Part shown: positions 47,857-56,729 of the stretch, in pieces
Layout: each line of letters begins with the position of its first letter
Position numbering within the stretch: position 1 is the stretch's first letter
Source: Paraburkholderia sp. PGU19
GTDB lineage: Bacteria > Pseudomonadota > Gammaproteobacteria > Burkholderiales > Burkholderiaceae
Reading direction: 5' to 3'
Assembly (NCBI RefSeq): GCF_013426915.1
Contig: NZ_AP023179.1
Span: forward strand, 2,914,001 to 2,978,000
Length of the DNA: 64,000 bases
The notes under the pieces: generated by a model
The model's database searches: none
Told to the model about the DNA's origin: nothing
Seen by the model: only the letters and a program-made list of their open reading frames with translations
Position numbers and translations under genes: made by a program

Positions 47857-48178
47857 TCAGATTCTCCTCTGGACGGAGATATTAGCGTGGATTGATTTAT
47901 GGGGTTTTCGGTGGAGTTTGGCGATGCGAACGCGAAGGCGCTCTACCCGCCGACTAGCTACACGATAGCCTGGTGCTCCGTGAAGGCTCGCGTTATTAGC
48001 CGAGAACTGTGCGCAAGCCCACATTCACTCGCGGAAGATTTGCAGGCGTCTACGGATCATGGAATCTTCTTTGGTGGCCCAAGGCGGACAGCCCCTAATG
48101 AACCTAGTTTGGCCAACGGCAACATGAAATCAATGTTGCCCGATACATGCTACGAAACACCAGCGTCCATTAGAGTCG
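47857..48178 (+). other. Stretch upstream of the tyrosinase gene
   Basis: About 320 bases with no supported gene. Should carry the tyrosinase promoter (minus strand). The IS5 remnant begins at its far edge. Confidence 0.4.
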
Positions 48179-48570
48179 CTAACACAAGTCATCAACGAAG
48201 CGTGAGCAGATAACGGCAGCGGCGAGGGAAAGCAAAGCACGATGAATGTCGAGACGCCGCTCGAAACAAATGCGCAGTTGCAGTTTGCCGAAACCGGCAA
48301 ACCAGGCATGCGTGCGCTCGACCACCCAGCGATGCCGCCCGAGCCGCTCCTTGCTTTCCACGCCGCGACGGGCAATAAGTGCCGCGAGACCGCGCTGCTT
48401 CAGGTAACGCCGACAGCGCGCAAAGTCATATCCCTTGTCTGCATGCAACTTGCCCGGGCGCTTGCGCGGCTGGCCACTCAGGCCCGAGACTGCCGGAAAG
48501 GCATCGAGCGTGGGCTCGAATGCCATCGAGTCATGTCGGTTAGCGCCCGTGACCGTGATGCCAAAGTCTT
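48179..48570 (-). pseudogene. IS5-family transposase, C-terminal remnant
   Basis: GITVTGANRHDSMAFEPTLDA leads into KLHADKGYDFARCRRYLKQRG and RRGVESKERLGRHRWVVERTHAWFAGFGKL, the last two thirds of the DDE domain of IS5/IS427-group transposases (D of DKGYD, E of VVERTHAW). The N-terminal DNA-binding part is missing beyond about 48570. Confidence 0.88.
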
Positions 48571-49030
48571 TTCGTCAAATCCACCTCGTCACAGAGCGAA
48601 TTTGCCCAACCCATCCTATTTGTTCGCAAAATGCAAACTTTCGACAACTGGGCCTGCAGTTCAGCGGCAGGAGTCCAACTTAGCCCGAAGGAACCTCTCA
48701 AAGCGAAATTCATTCATCCGGTTGGCAACGCCATCGCCTAGAATTTCGACCTACAGCGGGCGGCTTCTGCCTCAGGGAGTGAGGCGGACATGCGCTATCG
48801 GAAGTCCCCCCGACCGCTGGGGGAAGCGAATATCTCTAGCGATTGCCGACGAACTTCGAGGCGATGTCGAATGACCGATTGTGGCCGGTAGTACTCGTTC
48901 ACACAAGCCGAATAAGCCGCCGTTCAGGAGTTGCCCTCACTCCCGGCGGTACGTGCATCGAACTGGCGCTATCAACGAATAGCAGCTATTCGATGAACCA
49001 TGCCTCATCAAGAACGAAGCGTAGATGCTC
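48571..49030 (+). other. Stretch without a recognisable gene
   Basis: About 460 bases between the IS5 remnant and the next broken gene. No frame has a convincing start or family match. Confidence 0.4.
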
Positions 49031-49039
49031 CAATGGTGC

Positions 49040-49798
49040 ATATCCACGACGGAACGACACGTGCCTACCGGCCCTTGCCTTCTCTGCGGTCAGGAATCTG
49101 ATCTCCAATTGAGCCATATCCTTCCGGCATTTGTTTTCCGCTGGCTGAGGGAGTCGGCAGGAAATGGTCACGTTCGAATGCGCCTGCAGCCTAATCAGCG
49201 GGCTCAAGACGGAATTAAACGGCACTGATTATGCTCACCGTGTGAGACGGTACTCAGCCGATCGGAAAGATCATTCGCTACGCAGTTCTTCCATCCATAC
49301 CTCGAAGCATCTGACAAACGCTTCCATTACGGCGCGTGGCTGATTCACTTCTGTACATCCTCTTCTTGACGGGTACTCCGTTTTTTGTATCGAAGAAGAG
49401 GCGATCTCCGACTACCCGTCGGAGGTCTTCGGGCTGCGTTTGGTGAGTACATTAACGGCAACGCAAACCGCATGGCAGCCCTCATTGAGATCATGTCCGA
49501 CCACCAACACAAGAAAGTCGATGTCGAGTCGCTCGAAAAAAATGGCATCGCGCTATTCGCGCGGCAGGACGGCCGACGATTTCAGCGCTTGCTCACGCAT
49601 GCGCACCAGCGCTGCAAAAAAACGTCGTCTTCAAAACCAACGTCAGGGTGCGCCCACGTAACAACCCATGTTGATCGTCCGCTCTTCCGGTGCGACAAAA
49701 ATGAATCGCGCGGCAAGCAGGTCCGGATCTCTCGGCGCGCGCAAACGTACCATTGGAAGCAATCGGCCTTCCGGCCGAGGGCGACGTGGTGCAATTAA
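49040..49798 (+). pseudogene. Unknown protein with HNH-like CxxC/SH motif, several frameshifts
   Basis: PCLLCGQESDLQLSHILPAFVFRWLRE then GHVRMRLQPNQRAQDGIKRH ends at 49228. A second frame resumes from 49401 with DLRLPVGGLRAAFGEYINGNANRMAALIEI, DHQHKKVDVESLEKNGIALF and on. Between them, the sequence FFHPYLEASDKRFHYGAWLIHF can be read with shifts. CxxC followed by LSHI resembles the first half of an HNH zinc site. The intact protein would be about 270 residues. Family and role are not known to me. Confidence 0.5.
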
Positions 49799-50329
49799 AC
49801 TACCGCGACGCCGTTACGCCTGCAACCTGACGCAACTTTGCTGCTGCGACAACGAACAGCGGCTTCTTAAGCTTTCCTTAAGGTCGTGCGCGAATACAGC
49901 CGGATGTTGTGGCGAGTACGCGGAGTGCGTCATACGCGCTTGCTTCATAAACTTTCTCTGTTATGAAACCCACCCCATTCGAAGCTGAACAATCCGCATG
50001 CGATAACGGACGCGGTCTTCCCGCCGATTTGTGAATCTCCGGTCGCCCGTCGCGACGCAATCCGCGTGAGGCATTCTTTAGCGGCGCCCGGAATATCTGA
50101 TCCCTCGACCCGTTTACTCGACACGTGTCTCACGGCATTCGATTTGCCGATTTCACCCAACTACGTCGCATCGCGGGTTGCCCACCGCGGGGCAGTGTCG
50201 TGCTCTGTGACAGGCGATCCTCTGCCGACCATCGACACCCCGCGACTCAACTTTCAATGGAGGCTAAACCACACATCATTACCTGACTGCAAATCTGTCC
50301 GTCGAAGCGGGTCATCCTCAGGAGGAGTT
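49799..50329 (+). other. Stretch upstream of the secreted protein gene
   Basis: About 530 bases. The long open frame that leads into the gene at 50330 has no ribosome site in this part. Probably promoter and leader. Confidence 0.4.
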
Positions 50330-51796
50330 ATGCAATCGTTATTTAAGCCCCGCAGCTTCAGACCACTGGTTTCTCGTGCTGCCAGCCTGTCCGCTGCCGG
50401 CTTCATCGCCGCGTTGGCCGCAGGCCAGGCATGCGCGGAACAGCCGCCGCCACCTTGCCATCCGAATCCAAACGCTGCCGCTGACGGCGCGCTGGTGCGT
50501 CAGCGCGGCGACATCGCGCACCTGCCGGATCCGCTGCAGGATCTCCTCGAGAGGATGGCCGAGCGGCCCCATTCCTATTTGCCCATTCAGGCCTTTGCGG
50601 AGGCCGACAAACCGAGCCAGCTGTTCCAGTATTACCTGCTGTCCACAACAGGATTCGAACCCAATCTGTTCACGGCACGATTCCCGGGCATCAACGACCA
50701 GGCGATGCTGACGGCAACTGGCGCCGACTGCGGCTTGCCAACCATCGGTGCGGTGCGCCTGGTGGTCGAACCGAAGCCTGGGCTGCCCACTGATCCCAAC
50801 AACGTTCGCGCCTTCATCGATGTATTTACCGACCTGTCAGATCTGTTTGTGATTAACAACGAAAGCGGCTGGTACGAGGGCTGGATGATCCACGATTTAC
50901 ACGTGCCGGATGTCGCACCACCCCGACCCGACGGGCACGCCCAGTTCGGCACAATGACAGCCGCGGACGCGGCCGCCGTGCATGCGATGGGCACACACAA
51001 CAATGTGCCGGGCCGGCTATTCACAATGGATGGCAGGTCACCGCATTTGCCTGACGCTTCCGACCACTTCCCCGACCGCCAGACCAATATCGTGCCGATC
51101 CAGCTAAGCATGGGTGCGCTTAACTGCATGCAGCAGTCTGATTGTCACGGCTACTGGGAGTTCAACTACACGACCAACTGGATCCATCCACTCTACGAGT
51201 TGCCTTTTACCGGCGGGATCCCCGGTACCATTGAAGCGGGCAAAGTTGGCGCGCTCTCGTCACTGATTCCGGGCTCTGGACCGGCAGGCGTGAAAAACAG
51301 TCCGATCGACTATGGCGACGATCCGAACAATGCGGCTCCGCTGGGCGGTGCAGGTCCGCGCGACCCCGACCGATTCGACGCGGACGTCGATAACCAGCGG
51401 GAATACCGCCAGCGCCTCATCCCGAGCGGGCTGGCCCACGAAATCTACCTGGACACTTATGTGCGAGTGGCATCGTTCGAGCATGGCACGCCATTCCCGC
51501 AGCGCTTATACGACGCCTATGTGGCCGAAGTCAAACGGGTCGATACCAATGGCGACGGCGTAATATCGGCACGCGAGGGGGACGTGGATACTGCCAGCGA
51601 TGGGTTCCCGGACAATTCCCGCCTGTTCTTACCGGCGACTTCGTTCCGTCGCTTTGCCGTGACGCGCGAAATCAATGACGGCTCCCTGGCACCGCGGTTC
51701 GCGCCCAGCCAGCGGGCTTGGGTACTTACTGGTGCCGCCATAACGGTAAGCCCGCCTCGGCCCGCGTCTGCGGGTCGCGATAGCGACGACCGTTGA
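50330..51796 (+). CDS. Large secreted protein with an EF-hand-like loop
   Basis: 488 residues. ATG 50330 is preceded by GGAGGAG. The signal peptide reaches about residue 36 (AALAAGQACA, then EQPPPPC). The mature part has repeated acidic loops; VDTNGDGVISAREGDVD near residues 404-420 is a clear EF-hand-like calcium loop. Conserved-looking segments are YYLLSTTGFEPNLFTARFPG and ESGWYEGWMIHDLHVP. I cannot name the family. The frame is intact in a neighbourhood full of broken genes, so it is probably under selection. Confidence 0.8.
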   Translation: MQSLFKPRSFRPLVSRAASLSAAGFIAALAAGQACAEQPPPPCHPNPNAAADGALVRQRGDIAHLPDPLQDLLERMAERPHSYLPIQAFAEADKPSQLFQYYLLSTTGFEPNLFTARFPGINDQAMLTATGADCGLPTIGAVRLVVEPKPGLPTDPNNVRAFIDVFTDLSDLFVINNESGWYEGWMIHDLHVPDVAPPRPDGHAQFGTMTAADAAAVHAMGTHNNVPGRLFTMDGRSPHLPDASDHFPDRQTNIVPIQLSMGALNCMQQSDCHGYWEFNYTTNWIHPLYELPFTGGIPGTIEAGKVGALSSLIPGSGPAGVKNSPIDYGDDPNNAAPLGGAGPRDPDRFDADVDNQREYRQRLIPSGLAHEIYLDTYVRVASFEHGTPFPQRLYDAYVAEVKRVDTNGDGVISAREGDVDTASDGFPDNSRLFLPATSFRRFAVTREINDGSLAPRFAPSQRAWVLTGAAITVSPPRPASAGRDSDDR

Positions 51797-51874
51797 AGGC
51801 AACCCGTCGACCTGACGGGATGTCTCCTGAGTTGCGAGGGACGATCGAACCGTCCCGTGCGCTCTCGAGGTAGA

Positions 51875-51905
51875 CGATAAGGTCGCCCAAAAGGCGACCC
51901 TATCG
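51875..51905. terminator. Terminator-like hairpin downstream of the secreted protein
   Basis: CGATAAGGTCGCC and GGCGACCCTATCG (one unpaired or mismatched base) with a CAAAA loop, 79 bases after the stop. No long T run, so the call is moderate. Confidence 0.5.
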
Positions 51906-51949
51906 TTGCTGCCTTCCGTTGATGTTCATCATCAACGGAAAGTGGCGAA

Positions 51950-52262
51950 GACAAGACAGTCATGGTGACCAAGGGCGAGACCGGTCGGGATGCGTCGGTC
52001 TGCCGTGTTGCTTCAGATAATCGGGCGTTGCACATGTCACTCACGATGCCCGGCCAAGCGGATGCGCGATTAGCGAGAGCTCGTCGGCGTTGCCGCCGCG
52101 GACGACACAATCCACGTTCTCGCCAATGAGATCGACCCGCCGGTCGTTCACGCCGCGATCGACACGTATGCCGGGATATCGCGCAATGAACTCGGGCAGG
52201 GCGGGGACCAACACGCAGCTTGCGTTCGCCGAGCCGATGTCGATGCGCAGCCGTTCGCGCGG
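51950..52262 (-). pseudogene. LysR-type regulator, effector-domain fragment with a stop
   Basis: Reads RERLRIDIGSANASCVLVPALPEF, RYPGIRVDRGVNDRRVDLIGENVDCVVRGG and LIAHPLGRAS, then TGA where relatives have tryptophan or another residue, then VTCATPDYLKQHGRPTHPD. This is the first half of the LysR substrate-binding domain. The DNA-binding domain is missing before 52262 and the C-terminus after about 51950. Confidence 0.82.
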
Positions 52263-52894
52263 ACGCTGATGTGCGCTGGCAAAACTCGAGTCGATCGGAC
52301 GGCCTGGGCTGTAGCCGCCGGGTCCCTGATCGCCACCGGGTCCAGCATTGCCGTAACGTCCAGAAGCAGCGGCTGCGCCGCCCGTTGTCAGTGGCGTAAA
52401 GGAACCCCGCGGGTATGCCGTTACGGGACCGGTACAGCGTTGCCACGGTTACGTTGCCACCATTGCCGCGCGGCCAGGTATTCCGGGAGCCACCATCGTC
52501 GCCTCTTCCCCCGTCACCACCAGTCGCCCAGCCAGGGTGCGAAGTCCAGCGTTCGCCCGGTTTGGCTTGGTGTCCTCCCCATCAATTTGGTGCCATCGGT
52601 GCATTGGCTTGCGCAATGTAACCACCGCACGTGCATGCGAATTTGCATAAGTTGAAATGTGCTGCATCGCTGATCTCATACGACGATCCTGTTCAGCTTA
52701 AATTCCCACTCAGTTTGCTTTCGAATGCCCTACTCTGCCGGTCGGCTTTGAGGTGCCGCACACATAAGCAAGGAATAAGTGAGGCGTTGGCTCGTTTACG
52801 TATAAGCGGCTTTTCGTTTGAAGCATTGCAGACTATCTGAGTTTGCCCAGCCGCCCTCGCAGCTGGGGTGGTCCCTAAATGAAGGAGGTGCCCC
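52263..52894 (+). other. Stretch without a recognisable gene
   Basis: About 630 bases. Minus-strand frames here have arginine/alanine-rich composition but no start or family match. The last part should hold the promoter of the gene at 52895, whose GGAGG is at 52883. Confidence 0.4.
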
Positions 52895-54066
52895 ATGAAA
52901 GCTCCGCGTCAGTTCTCTGCCTTCGAATCAACCACTCAGCTTCTCCGCTCGTCGAAACTGCATTCGCTACCCCGCTTCATGCCCCGGCATTTACGCGGCG
53001 CTGTGTGTGGAATCGGTCTCGTTGCATTGTCGTTGGGATCCTCCGTTGCAATAGGAGAGCCAATCCTTCCACCGACATCCACTGTCGCATCGACGGTGCC
53101 AAACAGGGGCGATGTCAATCCGTACGGTATTGCGTTCGTGCCCAGCGGCGTGCCGTCGTGGAGCACACTGAGCCCAGGAGACGTCGTGGTGTCCAACTTC
53201 AACGCCGCGTCGAACAAGCAAGGCACGGGGACGACCATCGTGAAGCTCGTGACCGACAGCAAGCCAGTAGCCTTTTTCCAAGGACAGAATCTGGGCCTCA
53301 CCACCGCACTTGCAGTGCTTAAAAGCGGCTTTGTGCTGGTGGGCAATCTTCCGACGACGAACGGCAAGAACATTCGCCCACCCGGCTCGCTATTGGTCAT
53401 CAACCCCAAGGCAAACTCGTTGGTGAACTGAAAGATTCCACCCTCCTGGACGGTCCGTGGGATATGACGGTAGCCATCGATCAGGGGCCGCGAGTCACGG
53501 CGTTCGTCTCGGACGTGTTGAACGGAACAGTGGCAAGGATCGATATCAACATTGGGGACAGCGGCGCGATGCTTTTGGGTAGCTCGCACATCATTGCGTC
53601 CGGCTACGCGCACCGAACCGACCCCGCGGCGCTCGTTGTCGGCCCTACGGGACTAGCCTATGACGCGCCCCATGATGTCCTCTATGTCGCATCAACCGGT
53701 GACAACGCAGTATTCGCAGTCTCGGGCGCGCTGGCGCTCACGCACGATGGTGGCATGGGAAGGCTGATTTATCAGGACAACACCCACCTTCACGGGCCGC
53801 TGGCATTGGCGCTCGCGCCCAATGGAGATCTGGTGACGGCGAATGGCGACGCAGTGAACCCCCCTGATCCTCAGCATTCGAGCGAAATCGTCGAGTTTAC
53901 GCCCGGCGGTACTTTCATCGCGCAGATGCAGGTCGATCCGGCAGCGGGTGCCGCATTCGGCCTCGCGTTCGGACTCAGCAGCAGTGGCCAGTCCCAGTTC
54001 GCGGCAGTCAACGACAGCACGAACACAGCCACTGTCTGGACGTTGCGCCCGAGCAGTGGCAACTGA
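52895..54066 (+). pseudogene. Secreted beta-propeller (NHL-like) protein, one frameshift
   Basis: ATG 52895 (GAAGGAGG upstream) gives a 178-residue frame with an export signal (about 28-55) and blade-like sequence (DVNPYGIAFVPSG, GDVVVSNFNAASNKQGTGTTIV), ending in NSLVN and a stop. The neighbouring frame continues GELKDSTLLDGPWDMTVAID, ALVVGPTGLAYDAPHDVLYVASTGDNAVFAVSG and GPLALALAPNGDLVTANGD to 54066. Together about 390 residues make a complete six- or seven-bladed propeller. The shift is at about 53418-53428. Confidence 0.8.
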
Positions 54067-54188
54067 CGGATGAAGAGAGTGGTTCCGGGCGCTAAGGTCG
54101 CCGCGGCACCGGCTTTAGGGGTGGCCCGTCAATGTCCATAGGTCGCAGCCGTAACAAGGCGCTGCTTCCATGACGCTAACGGCGCGCC

Positions 54189-54606
54189 TTACGGGCCATC
54201 CCACTGGCGGTAACGCCGTGTCTGGCATGCCGCAGCCAGTTGCTGCAACATCAGAGCGTTGAGCGGCGAGACGTGCGGATCAACAGTGCGCCCCTCGCTG
54301 AGCCGCTTGAGTTGGAACTTGATGACCGCCATATTGGCCAGCGAACCCAGCGTCTTGCTTTTCCATCTGATCGGACGCAGCATCGGCGCGTTGTCCTTGT
54401 CATGCTGCCAGTCGCGCGGCAGCTTCGGATCGGTGGATAGCGCCGTCTCGATACCGACCATCTCGATGCCTCGACCATGTGCTCTGCCACTGCGCGGCGG
54501 CGAATGTCTCCCGTGACCATCAGGGGCATGCTCGCGACGGCCCTGATATCGCGCGAATTCGAGAAAGTACGCTCCGGGGTGCACCCGAAGCCACTCACAA
54601 CCTGGA
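54189..54606 (-). pseudogene. FMN-dependent oxidoreductase (old yellow enzyme/NADH:flavin type), C-terminal remnant
   Basis: Across two shifts the reading is AYFLEFAR, then DIRAVASMPLMVTGDIRRRAVAEHM (phosphate-binding VTGGFR-like motif), then IEMVGIETALSTDPKLPRDWQ, MLRPIRWKSKTLGSLANMAVIKFQLKRLSEG and a tail. Only the last part of the TIM barrel remains. It abuts the SnoaL-like gene on the same strand. Confidence 0.7.
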
Positions 54607-54963
54607 TTCAGTGAACATCCCGTTACCGTTGACGCTGTCCGTCGCAGGAACTTCATCCTGCATCACGTCCCAATGCTCTGCAATCTTGCCATTTTCGACG
54701 CGAATAATATCAACGGCCACCATTGGCCTTGGACCACACCCGGTATGCCGGCCGTGAAACATTACGCAGTCACCTTCCGCAACGACAAGCCCGGCTTCGT
54801 ACTTGAAGTCGGGTGTCAGATTGGCGACTAGTGCCTTGATTGCAGACGGGCCATTGGGTATCAGTGGATTGTGCTGCTGATAGTTGTCGCTGAACAGTTG
54901 ATCAAGCACGCTGGCGTCTCGACTGACAAAGACCCGGGTGATTGCTTCCAGGACCAGGGTCAT
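54595..54963 (-). CDS. SnoaL-like (NTF2-fold) polyketide cyclase family protein
   Basis: 122 residues, the usual size. LVLEAITRVFVSRDASVLDQLFSDNYQQHNPLIPNG, VVAEGDCVMFHGRHTG and VAVDIIRVENGKIAEHWDVMQDEVP are the family signature. The fold is a small cone-shaped barrel; many members are enzymes of unknown substrate induced with redox genes. It is divergent from a TetR gene, with a perfect palindrome between them, so TetR control is likely. The frame is intact. Confidence 0.9.
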   Translation of the reverse strand: MTLVLEAITRVFVSRDASVLDQLFSDNYQQHNPLIPNGPSAIKALVANLTPDFKYEAGLVVAEGDCVMFHGRHTGCGPRPMVAVDIIRVENGKIAEHWDVMQDEVPATDSVNGNGMFTESRL

Positions 54964-55035
54964 GTTTGCCTCAGTGCTTCTGAGATGTAGTCATCGCTTC
55001 GCTCCAATTGATGGCTGAATCGTCGAACGCCTGCA

Positions 55036-55073
55036 CCCTACATAAAGGTACAAATCTGTACCTTTATGTAGGG
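55036..55073. promoter_or_regulatory. Perfect 17-bp palindrome, probable TetR operator
   Basis: CCCTACATAAAGGTACA, spacer AATC, TGTACCTTTATGTAGGG. A further half-site-like GTACCTTTG follows at about 55085-55093. It lies between divergent SnoaL-like and TetR genes. Confidence 0.85.
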
Positions 55074-55118
55074 TGTACGTTTGATGTACCTTTGCCAACC
55101 ACATTTACGCTGGACAGC

Positions 55119-55345
55119 ATGATGACGAAGACTACAAGGCGCGGCGCACCCAAGCGAGGGGAGCCTACAGCCTACAGCTCGTGAACGCCTGGTTGAGACT
55201 GCGATAGAACTTTTCTATCAGCACGGAATTCGGGCCACCGGCATTGATACGGTGCTCGAGCGCTCCGGTGTATCAAAGTCTTCCCTATACCGAACCTTTT
55301 CATCCAAAGCTTGGTGCACGCGACCCGCATCGCCTGAGTGATCAG
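55119..55345 (+). pseudogene. TetR-family repressor, inactivated by a 7-bp duplication
   Basis: ATG 55119 gives MMTKTTRRGAPKRGEPTA, then the frame is lost at a tandem CCTACAG CCTACAG (55164-55170, 55171-55177). Removing one copy restores TARERLVETAIELFYQHG, TGIDTVLERSGVSKSSLYRTFSSK, the TetR helix-turn-helix. After about 60 residues similarity ends and the ligand-binding domain is not recognisable. Loss of the repressor should leave the SnoaL-like gene derepressed. Confidence 0.85.
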
Positions 55346-56318
55346 CTAACGCTTCTGATGGAGGGGGCGTAGAGCTATATCCATTCTTGAGGAAGATGGC
55401 TAGGCCACCTCGCTTGGAGATCTGGAGTATTTTGCGAACCGGCAATCAGCCTTCGCGTTTGCCGTGCGGTGCGGCACCGCATTCGCGGACGATGAGCCGA
55501 TGCCACGACCTCCATGTGATATCCAGCTCAGCTGAAGCGTTGTAGCAAGCTGCCGTTTAGATTCGTCGGGCGCAACGTAGGATTTGCGGCTGGCTGCTGG
55601 AGGGCCAGCGAGCGCGTGTCGCTACGCCACTACGTCATGTGCTCGACGAACGACGGTCTCAGAACGCCCCGTTACCGCCGGTCGAGCAGTCGCAGTTGCA
55701 AGGGCAGATATCTGAGTGGAACGGCCATTCCCTACCGTCACTCGAGGACAAGTCATCGGCCATTGCGAACGTTCGGCTGTCGGCGGTGGTGAGGTGGCTT
55801 TAGGCTACTTCTCTGCCGTTCGGAGAAAGATCAGGCGACTGTACGTCATCGGGCTGGTGTGGACCGATCGGCGTTTTCCGATCGGACCCGGACCTCCAAA
55901 AAATGACATATACCGCGCGAGACGCCGGTGTACTCGGCGCGCACGCTCGATGCGGTTGCCGCGCACGCGCAAGCCGCCGGATGAGCACTGCGCGGTAGGC
56001 CGCGTGAGTAGTCAGCGGCATCAATCCGCCGCGCGGGATCGAACGATCGTCTTTAGTGATGCTCCGCGAGGCCCCTCTTTTTTAAGGACATTCCCTACTA
56101 TCCAGACGCGGAAGCGGTGCGCCGTAGGAGCTGAAAATGTGGCCCCGTTTCAGCGCGCTGCATGCGATATTCCCGTTGCAAAAAAAAATGGTAAGGTCCT
56201 CTCACCGTCTGTCCGGCAACTAACCCGCGAATTTCCATCAAGCTTGCTCGCGCGGTGCCGACAGACCAATCATCGCTTTGTGCGCCCCAACCCTGTATCC
56301 AATGTGACGCGAACAACG
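55346..56318 (+). other. Stretch between the TetR remnant and the lipoprotein gene
   Basis: About 970 bases. A plus-strand frame is open from 55716 but lacks a ribosome site or family match before 56319. Possible decayed remainder of the TetR ligand domain at 55400-55650. No other feature seen. Confidence 0.4.
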
Positions 56319-56729
56319 ATGATCCAGCTCAATCGGATTGCTATCGGCCTTGTCGAAACCGACGAGCACGCCCAATTCTCTGGTTATTTCGCGAGGCCGG
56401 CAGCCCGTTTCATTTCATTAGGTAAACGTAACGCGTGGGCAGGCTTGAATCGCTCACGTGGCATCGTAACGGCAATCTGCGCGGCCTGTGCGCTGATGTC
56501 CGGATTAGGCGCATGCAGCTCGCAAGCGCAGACATCGCCCGTTCCACCTTCTGCCCAGCCACCTGCAAGCGTCAGACTCTGGTGCGCCGAGCCGCCCGGC
56601 TATTACCCGTCCGTACAGACCTGTGCGAGCGGCTGGCAGCGACGCGCGTCCGATCTGCCCGCCTCCGCGGTTTCTCCACCCGTGCTGATAATTCCGGTCC
56701 AGCCTCCCGCAGAAGGACGATCCCAATGA
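56319..56729 (+). CDS. Small lipoprotein
   Basis: 136 residues from ATG 56319; a later TTG start at 56445 would fit the signal peptide better. GIVTAICAACALMSGLGACSS is a lipoprotein signal with lipobox LGAC. The mature part is Pro-rich with VRLWCAEPPGYYPSVQTCASGWQ, a two-cysteine motif seen in small Burkholderia envelope proteins. The stop overlaps the protease start (ATGA), so the two are translationally coupled. Confidence 0.75.
   Translation: MIQLNRIAIGLVETDEHAQFSGYFARPAARFISLGKRNAWAGLNRSRGIVTAICAACALMSGLGACSSQAQTSPVPPSAQPPASVRLWCAEPPGYYPSVQTCASGWQRRASDLPASAVSPPVLIIPVQPPAEGRSQ

Noticed and set aside
51517..52446. 309-residue minus-strand frame
   Set aside because: It mixes antisense of the secreted protein with a wrong frame of the LysR remnant; the LysR reading is in another frame.
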